NCBI GenBank assembly: GCA_963755085.1
Contig: CAVWIN010000011.1
Coordinates: 32,436-96,435, forward strand
Direction of reading: 5' to 3'
DNA length: 64,000 bases
Source: JACVRM01 sp963755085
GTDB lineage: Bacteria > Actinomycetota > Thermoleophilia > Gaiellales > Gaiellaceae
Below the pieces are notes generated by a model that was not told the origin of the DNA, did not search any database, and saw nothing but the letters and a program-made list of their open reading frames with translations. Positions 32,782 to 41,198 of this stretch are shown here, piece after piece. Numbering within the stretch: the stretch's first letter is position 1; the number at the start of each line of letters is the position of its first letter. The translations under genes were made by a program, and so were the position numbers.

Positions 32782-33186
32782 ATGCGAGCCGTACTCGTCA
32801 CCGCACTCGCCGCCGCAGCCGCCTTCACGGCGGCGGCGGCCGGCTCGCCTGCGACGCCGGTGATCAAGCTGAGGAGCCAGGCTTTCGGGAACATCCTCGC
32901 CACCCGCGGCCACAAGGCGCTCTACACCTGGAACGTCGAGAAGGCCGACCACCGCATCCACTGCACGGGTGCGTGCGCGAGGGCCTGGCCGCCCCTCGTG
33001 GTGAAGTCGCGCAGTGCGGTGCCGGCGCGCGTGCCCGGCGTCAGTGGGACGTTCGGCGTCGTCCGCCGCCCGGACGGCCGGCTCCAGGTCACCCGCAACG
33101 GGCGGCCGGTCTACAGCTACGCGAACGAGGGCCGCGACCAGGTGCTGTGCAACAACGTGGACGGCTGGTTCGTGATCCGCCTGTAA
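32782..33186 (+). CDS. Exported secreted-repeat (PF03640-like) protein
   Basis: A 134-residue protein with signal peptide MRAVLVTALAAAAAFTAAAA. The first repeat is ILATRGHKALYTWNVEKAD then HCTGACARAWPPL, and the second is LQVTRNGRPVYSYANEGRD then NVDGWFVIRL. The C-x3-C before A-W is as in the paralogue at 24345, whose spacing is C-x4-C. The gene lies 41 bp behind a secreted propeller gene and just before a two-component system, so it may belong to their regulon. A single PHO-box-like GTTCACCCCGG lies upstream at about 32743. Confidence 0.78.
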   Translation: MRAVLVTALAAAAAFTAAAAGSPATPVIKLRSQAFGNILATRGHKALYTWNVEKADHRIHCTGACARAWPPLVVKSRSAVPARVPGVSGTFGVVRRPDGRLQVTRNGRPVYSYANEGRDQVLCNNVDGWFVIRL

Positions 33187-33217
33187 TGCCATGCTCGCCC
33201 TGACGGACAATGAGCTC

Positions 33218-33913
33218 ATGCCGACCGTGCTCGTGGTCGACGACGAGCCGATCGTTCGTGACGTCGTCGTGCGCTACCTGGAGAGTGCCGGCTTCGACAC
33301 GGTCGAGGCCGAGGACGGGAACCGCGCCCGCGATCTGATCGCGAGCGAGACGCCTGACCTCGTCGTGCTCGATGTGATGCTGCCGGGCACCGACGGGCTC
33401 GAGCTGTGCCGGTGGATCCGCGGCCGCTCGGCCGTCCCGGTGATCCTGCTGACGGCGCGCGGGGATGAGGAGGACCGCATCGTCGGGCTCGACCTCGGCG
33501 CCGACGACTACGTCACGAAGCCGTTCTCGCCGCGCGAGCTGATCTCGCGCGTCCGCGCCGTGCTGCGCCGCGCCGACCCGCCGTCGGCGCCGAGCGAGCG
33601 CATCGCGTTCGGCGACCTGCAGCTCGACGCCGAGCGCCGCGAGGTGCGCCGCGGCGACCAGGACGTGCGCCTGACCGCGAAGGAGTTCGACCTGCTCTGG
33701 TTCCTCGCCTCGCACCCGCGGCGCGTCTTCTCGCGCGACGAGCTCATGCGCCGCATCTGGGGCTACGAGGCCGCGTTCGACACCGGCACCGTGACCGTGC
33801 ACATCCGCCGGCTGCGCGAGAAGGTCGAGGAGACGCCGTCCAAGCCGCGCTACCTCCAGACCGTGTGGGGTGTCGGCTACCGCTTCGTCCCGCCCGAGAC
33901 TCCTAAGTCGTGA
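33218..33913 (+). CDS. OmpR-family response regulator
   Basis: A 231-residue regulator. The receiver domain shows TVLVVDDEPIVRDVVV with the acidic pair, VVLDVMLPGTDGLELC with the phosphorylated aspartate, VILLTARGDEEDR and ADDYVTKPFSPRELISRV with the conserved lysine. The winged helix reads RLTAKEFDLLWFLASHP, RRVFSRDELMRRIWGY and VTVHIRRLREKVEET, then YLQTVWGVGYRF. ATG 33218 is preferred over 33191 because it begins the domain. Its stop overlaps the kinase gene start by 4 nt. Likely targets are the secreted genes just upstream, one of which carries an 11-bp-period repeat. Confidence 0.93.
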   Translation: MPTVLVVDDEPIVRDVVVRYLESAGFDTVEAEDGNRARDLIASETPDLVVLDVMLPGTDGLELCRWIRGRSAVPVILLTARGDEEDRIVGLDLGADDYVTKPFSPRELISRVRAVLRRADPPSAPSERIAFGDLQLDAERREVRRGDQDVRLTAKEFDLLWFLASHPRRVFSRDELMRRIWGYEAAFDTGTVTVHIRRLREKVEETPSKPRYLQTVWGVGYRFVPPETPKS

Positions 33914-34965
33914 TCGGGTTCGCGCTTCTGGTCGCCGCCGGCGCCCTCCTCGCGGGCGTGCTCGGCGCGCTGGCCGTCCGGCGGCTGCCGACCGTCCGGC
34001 TGCAGCTGATCGGGCTGGCGCTGCTCGCGACGATCGTGCCGCTCGTCGCGGTCGTCGTCGCCGGCGTGGCGATGTTCGACTCGGGGCACGACCAGACGGT
34101 GCTGATCGTCGCTGCGGGGGCGGCCTGCGCCGTCATCGCGGCCGCCGTGCTGGTGGCGCGCTCGGTCGCGAACGGGCTCGGCGACATCGTCGCCGCGTCG
34201 GAGCGGCTCTCCCGCGACCTCGCCGTCCGCGTTCCCGAGCACGGCCCGGCCGAGCATCGGGCGCTCGCGCACGCGTTCAACGAGATGGCGCAGAGCCTGC
34301 AGCGGCTCTTCGAGGCGCGGCGGGAGCTCGTCGCCTGGGCGAGCCACGACCTGCGCACGCCGCTCGCGAACATGCAGGCGATGCTCGAGGCGGTCGACGA
34401 CGGCCTCGCGCGGGCCGAGGACTACCTGCCGGCGCTGCACGAGCAGGTGCGCACGCTGTCGGGCCTCGTCGACGACCTGTTCGAGCTCGCGCGGATCGAC
34501 AGCGGCGCGCTGACACTCGAGCTGCGGCGCGCCGAACTCGGCACGGTCGTATCCGCCTGCCTGCGCGGCGTCGAGGCGGAGGCGCGCGCCCGCGGCGTCG
34601 TCCTGGGCGCCGACGGCCACGGGGCCGCCACGTTCGATGCGGCGAAGATCGAGCGCGTCCTGCAGAACCTGCTGACGAACGCGCTCCGGCATACGCCGGA
34701 CGACGGCACTGTCGCGGTGCTCGTCGAGCCGGACGCCGAGGTCGTGCGCGTTACGGTCGAGGACAGCGGCGACGGCCTCTCGCCCGAGGCGGCGAGGCGG
34801 ATGTTCGAGCGCTTCTGGCGCGCCGACGCGGCGCGCTCGTCGCGCGGTGCCGGCCTCGGACTCGCGATCGCCCGCGGGCTCGTCGAGGCGCACGGCGGCC
34901 GCATCTGGGCCGAGAACCGGCCCGGCGGCGGGGCGCGTGTGTCCTTCACGCTCCCCGCCGCCTAG
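33910..34965 (+). CDS. Membrane sensor histidine kinase
   Basis: A 351-residue kinase, partner of the OmpR-type regulator. Membrane segments are GFALLVAAGALLAGVLGAL, IGLALLATIVPLVAVVVAG and VLIVAAGAACAVIAAAVLV, with almost no extracytoplasmic domain. A HAMP-like region ALAHAFNEMAQSLQRL leads to the H box, VAWASHDLRTPLANMQAML, whose histidine is phosphorylated. N and G boxes follow: VLQNLLTNALRHTPDDGT, VEDSGDGLSPEAARRMFER and GAGLGLAIARGLVEAHGGR. The short sensor suggests that it senses membrane state or works through a partner. GTG start 33910. Confidence 0.93.
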   Translation: MIGFALLVAAGALLAGVLGALAVRRLPTVRLQLIGLALLATIVPLVAVVVAGVAMFDSGHDQTVLIVAAGAACAVIAAAVLVARSVANGLGDIVAASERLSRDLAVRVPEHGPAEHRALAHAFNEMAQSLQRLFEARRELVAWASHDLRTPLANMQAMLEAVDDGLARAEDYLPALHEQVRTLSGLVDDLFELARIDSGALTLELRRAELGTVVSACLRGVEAEARARGVVLGADGHGAATFDAAKIERVLQNLLTNALRHTPDDGTVAVLVEPDAEVVRVTVEDSGDGLSPEAARRMFERFWRADAARSSRGAGLGLAIARGLVEAHGGRIWAENRPGGGARVSFTLPAA

Positions 34966-34973
34966 CGCCTCCT

Positions 34974-35603
34974 CTACGCGCTCGCGACCGCCTCGCGGCC
35001 GATCACGGCGCGCTCCGGCTCGCCGGCGCCGCGCGCCAGCACGACGCTCGTGACGATGATCCAGAGCCCCGTGAGGAGCAGGCCGAAGAAGTCGGCGAAC
35101 GGGATGAACAGGGCGACGCCGACCACGAGGGCCGTCCAGCCCAGCGCGCGCGCGCCGCGCTGGAGCATCGTCCCGGCCGCCCCCAGCATCATCACGCCGA
35201 GCGCCGCGTTGGTGGCCATCCAGAAGTCGCCGTCGAGGATCCCGAGCGCCTTCACGGCGTCGGGCGAGGCGTGGTTCCCCGGCGCGTCCGCGAGCGCGAA
35301 GTGCAGCAGCGCGGCGATGAGGAACCCGGTTGCCGCGAGCCCGGTGCCGACGATCACGACCAGCTCCCAGAACGACCGGCCGCCCGCCGCCAGGCTCACG
35401 CCGAAGAAGACGAGGAACGGGACGGCGGCGGCGATCAGGAACGCCGCGGCCACCTGGCGCCCGTTGTTCGCGTCGTAGTACGAGAAGAACTTCTGTGCCG
35501 ACGCGTTGGTGTTCGGCGTGCTGCCGCCGATGCCGATCACGGTCACCAGGACCGATACGACGAACACGATCCCGCTGAGCGGAAGCAGCTTCTTCGCAGT
35601 CAT
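34974..35603 (-). CDS. Multi-pass membrane protein, family not assigned
   Basis: A 209-residue protein with about six membrane helices: LPLSGIVFVVSVLVTVIG, AAAFLIAAAVPFLVFFGVS, LVVIVGTGLAATGFLIAAL, ATNAALGVMMLGAAGTML, ALGWTALVVGVALFIPFAD and GLWIIVTSVVLA. The N-terminal loop FFSYYDANNGRQVAAAFL is conserved-looking in actinobacterial proteins of the DUF4386 type, but I cannot assign it. It converges with the kinase gene and is divergent from the second kinase at 35736. Confidence 0.65.
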   Translation of the reverse strand: MTAKKLLPLSGIVFVVSVLVTVIGIGGSTPNTNASAQKFFSYYDANNGRQVAAAFLIAAAVPFLVFFGVSLAAGGRSFWELVVIVGTGLAATGFLIAALLHFALADAPGNHASPDAVKALGILDGDFWMATNAALGVMMLGAAGTMLQRGARALGWTALVVGVALFIPFADFFGLLLTGLWIIVTSVVLARGAGEPERAVIGREAVASA

Positions 35604-35735
35604 CCGTCACTCCTTGGTCGAGGGTCGACCACGAGGCTGCCGCGCCTCCGGCCGCCGCACATCGGCGCCACCCAGGGAGTGATCTCGGGGGTGGCACCTA
35701 TTGCGCTCGTGCCGATCGGAGCGAAAGATCTCCCC

Positions 35736-37706
35736 ATGCGCGCCTTGCGGATCAGCGCCGTCGTTGTTGCGGGCCTCACCGTGGCGCTGTTCACGGCCAA
35801 GCTGCTCCAGGCAGCCGGGGTGCTGCACGAGGCGCCCGACGGCGGCGTGCCGAACGCCATCATCCCGGTCGTTGCGCTTGCCGTCTTCGTCCCGACCCTG
35901 GTCGGGCTCGCGATCGCGCTACGCCAGCCGCGAAACGTCGTGGCGTGGATCATGCTGGTCGGCGAACTCGTCGTCGTCGCGTTTCCGTTCGGGCCCGCGA
36001 TCAGCGACGGCTGGTCGCTGCAGATCGGCAGGGCGACCTGGCCGCTGCTCTATGCCTGGCCCATCGCCGTTGCCTTCGTCTTTCCGGACGGGCGGCTGCT
36101 GACCCCGCGGTGGCGCTGGGTCGCGGGTGGCGCCCTCGTCAGCTTCGTCGGCTTCACGACGATCGCGCTCCTCGACCCGAGTCCATTCGATCCCCCGAGC
36201 GAGTCGGTTCCGAACCCGCTGCTGCACAACGCGGCCGGCACCGCGCTCGACCATCCGTGGATCTGGGTCCCGTTCTACGTCGGGATCATCGCGAGCCTCT
36301 TCGCCGGTGCGATCGCGATCCGGCTGCGCGTGCGCCGGTCGACCGGCGTCGCCCGTCTCCAGGCGCTCTGGCTCGCGTGGTCGGCGATCCTCATCCCGCT
36401 CGCCCTCGTCTGCTGCGCCGCCACGTGGCTCGTCTTCAGCTGGATGGACGCAATCGTCTTCCCGCTGATCCTGCTGTTCCAGGTTGCGATCGCGGCGTCG
36501 ATCTGGTTCGCGATCGCGCGCCACCGGCTGTACTCGATCGAGCGGCTCGTCAACCGGACGCTGGTCTACGCGGCGCTGACTGTCCTGCTCGCGGTCGCGT
36601 ACGCGCTCCTCACCGTGGCGCTCGGCGTCGCGGTCGGGCGCAGCTCCGAGTGGGCGACCGCCGGCGCGACCCTCGCCGTCGCGCTCGCCTTCCGGCCGCT
36701 TCGCGCCTTCGTCCAGAACGCCGTCGACCGTCGCTTCAGCCGGGCGCGCTGGGACGCGGTCCGACAGGTGCGGGCATTCGAGGAGCAGGTGCGCCAGGGG
36801 CGGCGGGCGCCGGAGGAGATCGGCGCCGTCCTGGCGGGCGCGCTGGACGACCCGCTCGCGCAGCTCTTCTACTGGCTGCCCGAGAGCCGGGCGTACGCCG
36901 ACGAGGGCGGTGTCGTCGAGCAGCTGCCGGAGGACGGCCGCGCACGCTCGGAGGTCGGCGCGCACACCGCCGTGCTGCTGCACGACCCGGCGCTGCTCGA
37001 CCGCCGCGACCTGCTCGACAACGTGCTCGCGGCCGCTACGCTGTCTGTCGAGATCGCGCGGCTCCGAGTCGAATTGCGTCTCCAGCTCGCCGAAGTGCAG
37101 GCGTCGCAGGCCCGCATCGTCGAGGCAGGCTACGAGGAGCGGCGCCGGCTCGAGCGCGATCTGCACGACGGGGCCCAGCAGCGGCTCGTCTCGCTCGGCC
37201 TGCGCCTCAGGCGACTGCAGTTCTCACTGCCGCGCGAGGCGCGCGTCCTCTCGCCGGCGCTCGACCAGGTGGTCGACGAGGTCGGTGCCGCTATCGCCGA
37301 CCTGCGGCAGATCGCCGCGGGCGTTCGGCCGGCGCGCCTCGACGACGGGCTCGCAGCGGCGCTCCAGGATCTTGCCCGCTCCGTGCCGGTCCCGGTCGAC
37401 GTCGAGGCGCCGGACGAGCGGGTTGCCGCGAGCGTCGAGGCGGCCGCCTACTTCATCGCGTGCGAGGCCCTCACCAACGCGGTCAAGCACGCCTCCGCCT
37501 CCCGCGTGTCCGTAAGCGCTGCACGCCGCAACGGGACGTTGCTCGTCAGCGTGAGGGACGACGGCGTCGGCGGCGCGGTTGTCCGGCGCGGCTCCGGCCT
37601 CTCCGGGCTACGCGACCGCGTCGTCGCACACGGCGGGACGCTCGAGATCACGAGCCCTCAGGGTGGCGGCACGGTCATCGAGGCGGCGATCCCATGCGAA
37701 TCGTGA
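35736..37706 (+). CDS. Membrane-bound NarL-type sensor histidine kinase
   Basis: A 656-residue kinase. The N-terminal 340 residues hold eight or more hydrophobic helices, for example ISAVVVAGLTVALFTAKLL, AWIMLVGELVVVAFPFGPA and TVLLAVAYALLTVALGVAV, with the motif FVFPDGRLLTPRWRW common to actinobacterial sensors. The HisKA_3 domain contains ERRRLERDLHDGAQQRLVS with the phosphorylated histidine and QIAAGVRPARLDDGLAAA. The ATPase domain has FIACEALTNAVKHASASRV, VSVRDDGVGGAVVRRGSG and LSGLRDRVVAHGGTLEI. The last 13 nt overlap the regulator gene, so the two are one operon. The signal is unknown. Confidence 0.92.
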   Translation: MRALRISAVVVAGLTVALFTAKLLQAAGVLHEAPDGGVPNAIIPVVALAVFVPTLVGLAIALRQPRNVVAWIMLVGELVVVAFPFGPAISDGWSLQIGRATWPLLYAWPIAVAFVFPDGRLLTPRWRWVAGGALVSFVGFTTIALLDPSPFDPPSESVPNPLLHNAAGTALDHPWIWVPFYVGIIASLFAGAIAIRLRVRRSTGVARLQALWLAWSAILIPLALVCCAATWLVFSWMDAIVFPLILLFQVAIAASIWFAIARHRLYSIERLVNRTLVYAALTVLLAVAYALLTVALGVAVGRSSEWATAGATLAVALAFRPLRAFVQNAVDRRFSRARWDAVRQVRAFEEQVRQGRRAPEEIGAVLAGALDDPLAQLFYWLPESRAYADEGGVVEQLPEDGRARSEVGAHTAVLLHDPALLDRRDLLDNVLAAATLSVEIARLRVELRLQLAEVQASQARIVEAGYEERRRLERDLHDGAQQRLVSLGLRLRRLQFSLPREARVLSPALDQVVDEVGAAIADLRQIAAGVRPARLDDGLAAALQDLARSVPVPVDVEAPDERVAASVEAAAYFIACEALTNAVKHASASRVSVSAARRNGTLLVSVRDDGVGGAVVRRGSGLSGLRDRVVAHGGTLEITSPQGGGTVIEAAIPCES

Positions 37707-38356
37707 TCGCCGAGGACACGGCGCTGCTCCGTGAGGGGCTCGCCGGGCTGCTCGAGGACGCCGGCCACGACGTGGTCGCCCGCGTCGGCGACGCCGAGGC
37801 GCTGCTCGCCGTCGTCGCCGAGCACGAGCCCGACCTGGCGATCGTCGACGTGCGCATGCCGCCGACGTACGAGGACGAGGGCATGGTCGCCGCCGCGGAG
37901 ATCCGCCGCTCACACCCGTCCGTCGCCGTTCTCGTCCTGTCTCAACACCTCGAGAGCCGCCACGCGGTCGACCTCGTCGGCTCCGGCGGCGGCTTCGGCT
38001 ACCTGCTCAAGGACCGCGTGCTCGACGTGGACGAGTTCCTCGAAGCGGCCGAGCGGGTCCGCTCGGGCGGCACTGCCCTCGACCCGGAGGTCGTCCGCCA
38101 CCTGCTCGCACCGCGCTACGAGGACGACCCGCTCGCCGAGCTGACCCCGCGCGAGCGCGAGGTGCTCGGCCTGATGGCCGAGGGCAAGACGAACCGGGGC
38201 ATCGCCAAGCAGCTGTGGCTCACCGAGAAGACCGTCGAGACCCACGTCAGCTCGATCCTCGGCAAGCTGCGGCTGCCTCCCTCGGACGAGGGCCACCGGC
38301 GCGTGCTGGCCGTCCTTGCCTATCTGCGCGCTAGTAGTGCCCGTACCGGTTCGTGA
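37694..38356 (+). CDS. NarL/FixJ-family response regulator
   Basis: A 220-residue regulator. The receiver begins RIVIAEDTALLREGLAGLL, with the phosphorylated aspartate in DLAIVDVRMPPTYEDEGM and the lysine in GFGYLLKDRVLDVDEFLE. The LuxR helix-turn-helix reads LAELTPREREVLGLMAEGK, TNRGIAKQLWLTEKTVETH and VSSILGKLRLPPSDEG. The start ATG 37694 lies within the end of the kinase gene. The last eight residues (SSARTGS region) extend past the place where similar proteins usually stop. Confidence 0.92.
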   Translation: MRIVIAEDTALLREGLAGLLEDAGHDVVARVGDAEALLAVVAEHEPDLAIVDVRMPPTYEDEGMVAAAEIRRSHPSVAVLVLSQHLESRHAVDLVGSGGGFGYLLKDRVLDVDEFLEAAERVRSGGTALDPEVVRHLLAPRYEDDPLAELTPREREVLGLMAEGKTNRGIAKQLWLTEKTVETHVSSILGKLRLPPSDEGHRRVLAVLAYLRASSARTGS

Positions 38357-38454
38357 AGGTCGCCACCGCCACGGCGTAGTAGACGTCGAAGCCCAGAGCG
38401 ATGAGTTCCCGGTTGCAGTGCCGTCTCTAGTACGACCACGACGAGGAGGATCAG

Positions 38455-39093
38455 GTGCCTTGCTTCTGCGACATCACGGTTTCAGTGGACGGCTACGTCG
38501 CCGGCCCGGCGGCGTCGCTGGAGCACCCGCTCGGCGAGGGCGGCGAGCAGCTGCACGAGTGGGCCTACGGGCTGAAGGCCTTCCGCGAGCCGCACGGCCT
38601 CGAGGGTGGGGAGGAGAACGCCGACTCGGAGCTCATCGAGGCGAATGTCGCCCGCACCGGCGCGGTCGTGATGGGCCGGCGCATGTTCAGCGGCGGCGAA
38701 GGGCCGTGGGCGGACGATCCGAACGCGGACGGCTGGTGGGGCGACGAGCCGCCCTTCCGCGTCCCGGTGTTCGTGTTGACCCATCACCCTCGCGAGCCGC
38801 TCGTGAAGGGCGAGACGACCTTCACGTTCGTGGACGGCTTCGGCGAGGCGTTCGAGCTCGCGGAGGCGGCCGCCGGCGCGCGCGAGGTGCACATCGCAGG
38901 CGGGGCCGACGTGATCCAGCAGGCGCTCGCTGCCGGCGCGCTCGACGAGCTGCAGCTGCACGTCGCCCCGCTCTTCCTCGGCGGCGGCACCCGGCTCTTC
39001 GCCGATGGGGCGCAGGCCGAGGTCGAGCTGACCGGCGTCGTCAGTTCACCGGCTGTCGCGCACCTGACCTACTCGGTCAAGTCGCGCGCGTAG
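38455..39093 (+). CDS. Dihydrofolate reductase-like (RibD C-terminal domain) protein
   Basis: A 212-residue reductase-fold protein. Typical features are ITVSVDGYVAGPAASLEHP at the start, TGAVVMGRRMFSGGEGPW for the NADP loop, PVFVLTHHPREPLVKGET, GAREVHIAGGADVIQQAL and LHVAPLFLGGGTRLF. These match the actinobacterial RibD_C family of small reductases, whose electron carrier may be NADPH. GTG 38455 follows a GAGGAGGA ribosome site at about 38440. Its 3' end overlaps the convergent TPR gene by 25 bp. No link to folate or riboflavin genes is visible here. Confidence 0.85.
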   Translation: MPCFCDITVSVDGYVAGPAASLEHPLGEGGEQLHEWAYGLKAFREPHGLEGGEENADSELIEANVARTGAVVMGRRMFSGGEGPWADDPNADGWWGDEPPFRVPVFVLTHHPREPLVKGETTFTFVDGFGEAFELAEAAAGAREVHIAGGADVIQQALAAGALDELQLHVAPLFLGGGTRLFADGAQAEVELTGVVSSPAVAHLTYSVKSRA

Positions 39094-39545
39094 TTCCCGA
39101 CCGAGCGCTGGTAGCGCGGCAGGTGCGGCGCCAGCGCTGCGAGCGCGATCCCTGCCCCCTCGCGCGCCCGTCCCGCGTCGACGAGCGCGAAGGCGAGGAA
39201 GGCGCTTAGCGCGTCGTCGAGCTCGTCCGACGTCCGCTCACGCTCGGCGGTCAGCAGGCCGACGCTCTCGTCCACGCGCCCGAGGTTGCGCAGCGAGCTC
39301 GCCATCTGGATGACGGCGGGCCGGCGCCGGTCCTCGCCGAGCCCGAGCTCGAGCGCGCGCTCGTAGAGCGGAACGGCGAGGTCGGAATGGCCGGTGGAGT
39401 CGAACGCCGAGCCGCGCTCGTACGCGGCGACGGCGCTGTCCGGGCCGAGCTCCGCGGTGAGCTCGTCCATGCGCCGCCGGAACTCGTCCTCGTCGAGGTC
39501 GTCGACCGCCGCCCAGAGGGCGTCGAGCCGCTCCTCCCAGGTCAC
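39069..39545 (-). CDS. TPR-repeat protein
   Basis: A 158-residue helical protein starting at GTG 39545: TWEERLDALWAAVDDLDED, then AAYERGSAFDSTGHSDLAV, PLYERALELGLGEDRRRPA, IQMASSLRNLGRVDESVGL and ALVDAGRAREGAGIALAAL. These fit about three tetratricopeptide repeats, which bind peptides or proteins. It overlaps the YciI-like gene by 4 nt and probably shares its transcript. No catalytic residue is seen. Confidence 0.78.
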   Translation of the reverse strand: MTWEERLDALWAAVDDLDEDEFRRRMDELTAELGPDSAVAAYERGSAFDSTGHSDLAVPLYERALELGLGEDRRRPAVIQMASSLRNLGRVDESVGLLTAERERTSDELDDALSAFLAFALVDAGRAREGAGIALAALAPHLPRYQRSVGNYARDLTE

Positions 39546-39835
39546 TCGCGGCCGTCCAGGGACAGGTGGATCGGAGTGATCGATTCGATCAGCAGGTGGC
39601 TGCCGCTCCACGGGTCGGCGGCGAGCTCGGAGCGAATCGCCTCCTCCGAGTCGGTCTCCCAGACGTGGAACGCGCGGCGCTCCAAGTGCAGCGGGCCGCC
39701 GAGCGCGATCAGCCCCTCGTCGACGAGCCGGTTCATGAACACGGCGTGCTCCGGCCACAGCGACTGCTCCTCCATCGGCCGGGCCGGGTCCCACTCGGGC
39801 CCGGTCTGGCTCATGAAGACGAGGAAGGCAGCCAC
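39542..39835 (-). CDS. YciI-like protein
   Basis: A 97-residue YCII-fold protein starting at GTG 39835 with AAFLVFMSQTGPEWDPARP. The core reads EHAVFMNRLVDEGLIALGG, with the H-x3-M pattern, and RAFHVWETDSEEAIRSEL and ADPWSGSHLLIESITPIH. The D-P-W near the end is the usual family feature. Members are small dimers of unclear catalytic role. It overlaps the cupin gene upstream by 25 bp and the TPR gene downstream by 4 nt, so the three form an operon. Confidence 0.82.
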   Translation of the reverse strand: MAAFLVFMSQTGPEWDPARPMEEQSLWPEHAVFMNRLVDEGLIALGGPLHLERRAFHVWETDSEEAIRSELAADPWSGSHLLIESITPIHLSLDGRE

Positions 39836-40368
39836 CCGTCCTGGTAGCGCGCCGGCCCCCGCTGGGGCGTCACGTCGGCGTAGGCGACGCTCGGGTCGTT
39901 CGTCTCCTCCGGCGTGCTCGCCCCGTGCTTCGCGGCCACCTCGTTCACGGGGTATCCGCCCCATTCCGGCGTATTGGCGAACTGGCGCGAGCCGACCGAG
40001 ACGACGACGCACGGCACGGCGCCGGCGCCGACGATCACGTGGTTCGTGTTCGGCGGGCAGTGGAGCAGGTCCCAGGCCTTCATCGGCCGCTCCTCGTCCT
40101 CGACGATCGCGAGCGCCTCGCCGCTGATCACGAGGAAGTCCTCCTGGTCGGCCTCCCAGTGGTAGCGCGCCATCGGCTGGCCGGGCCAGAGCACGCAGAT
40201 GTTGACTCCGAGCTGCGGCCAGTCGGGCTCGCCGCTCTCGAAGAAGCAGAGCGCCGGCCGGCCTTCGGCGTGGAACCAGCGCGAGTCCCTGGCATTGAGG
40301 ACGAACCAGCCGTCACCCTGGGGGACGAGGCCCGCGCCGGTGTCATCGAGCGGCGCTTCGTTGACCAT
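39811..40368 (-). CDS. Cupin-domain protein
   Basis: A 185-residue cupin. From ATG 40368 it reads MVNEAPLDDTGAGLVPQGD, WFVLNARDSRWFHAEGR and VNICVLWPGQPMARYHWEA, then DQEDFLVISGEALAIVEDE and AWDLLHCPPNTNHVIVGAG. H-x-E-x-D-x-E-like metal positions and the late H of H-V-I-V form the cupin set. It is divergent from the peroxiredoxin gene 44 bp away. Joint operon with the YciI-like and TPR genes is likely. Substrate unknown. Confidence 0.82.
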   Translation of the reverse strand: MVNEAPLDDTGAGLVPQGDGWFVLNARDSRWFHAEGRPALCFFESGEPDWPQLGVNICVLWPGQPMARYHWEADQEDFLVISGEALAIVEDEERPMKAWDLLHCPPNTNHVIVGAGAVPCVVVSVGSRQFANTPEWGGYPVNEVAAKHGASTPEETNDPSVAYADVTPQRGPARYQDGWLPSSSS

Positions 40369-40412
40369 GCGCTGGAGCGTACATTTACGTCTCTGCGACC
40401 CCGGAGGAATAC

Positions 40413-41075
40413 ATGGCGCTTGCACTAGGCGATACCGCACCCGACTTCCAGGCGGAGACGACGGAGGGCCCGATCTCGTTCCACGAGTGGCTCGGCGACT
40501 CGTGGGGCGTGCTCTTCTCGCATCCGAAGGACTTCACCCCGATCTGCACGACCGAGCTCGGCTACATGGCCAAGGTCAAGCCGGAATTCGACAAGCGCGA
40601 CGTCAAGATCATCGCCGTCTCGGTCGACCCGGTCGACAGCCACGATGGCTGGGCGCGCGACATCGAGGAGACCCAGGGCACCGCTCCCAACTACCCGATC
40701 ATCGGCGACTCGGACTTCACGGTCTCGAAGGCCTACGGGATGCTCGGTGCCGACGTGTCCGGCGACCCGGCCGACCGGACTGCGGCCGACAACCAGACCG
40801 TCCGCAACGTCTTCGTGGTTGGCCCCGACAAGAAGATCAAGCTCATCCTCGTCTACCCCATGACGACCGGCCGCAACTTCGACGAGGTGCTGCGCGTGAT
40901 CGATTCGCTCCAGCTGACCGCGAAGCACAAGGTCTCGACCCCGGTGAACTGGAAGCCGGGCGAGGACGTGATCATCGCCGGCTCGGTCTCGAACGACGAG
41001 GCGAAGGAGATGTGGCCGGACGGCTGGGAGTCGCCCAAGCCGTACATCCGCATCGTCCCGGCGCCGACCAGCTGA
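40413..41075 (+). CDS. 1-Cys peroxiredoxin (PRDX6 type)
   Basis: A 220-residue enzyme that reduces peroxides. It starts at ATG 40413 behind GGAGGA. The peroxidatic cysteine lies in HPKDFTPICTTELGYMAKV, with the P-x3-T/S-x2-C set. DRTAADNQTVRNVFVVGPD and LILVYPMTTGRNFDEVLRV are typical of the PRDX6 subgroup, as is the extended C-terminus with VSTPVNWKPGEDVIIAGS. No second cysteine exists, so a cellular thiol must recycle it. A strong terminator hairpin lies 19 bp after the stop. Confidence 0.92.
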   Translation: MALALGDTAPDFQAETTEGPISFHEWLGDSWGVLFSHPKDFTPICTTELGYMAKVKPEFDKRDVKIIAVSVDPVDSHDGWARDIEETQGTAPNYPIIGDSDFTVSKAYGMLGADVSGDPADRTAADNQTVRNVFVVGPDKKIKLILVYPMTTGRNFDEVLRVIDSLQLTAKHKVSTPVNWKPGEDVIIAGSVSNDEAKEMWPDGWESPKPYIRIVPAPTS

Positions 41076-41093
41076 CCGAGCGACCCGCACCAA

Positions 41094-41121
41094 GCGAGCG
41101 TGCGCCCTGGCGCACGCTCGC
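41094..41121 (+). terminator. Hairpin terminator after peroxiredoxin
   Basis: GCGAGCGTGCGC and GCGCACGCTCGC form a perfect 12-bp stem around a 4-nt loop 19 bp after the peroxiredoxin stop. No T-tract follows. Confidence 0.75.
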
Positions 41122-41198
41122 CTCCACCTGGCCGCGGCCGCCTTATCCGGCGGTCGACGTTGACGCCGGTCGCGGAGATTGGGCTACGATTCCCCTGG

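Noticed and set aside
33877..35697. 606-codon open frame on the minus strand
   Set aside because: It is antisense to the kinase gene and passes through a well-supported six-helix protein in another frame.
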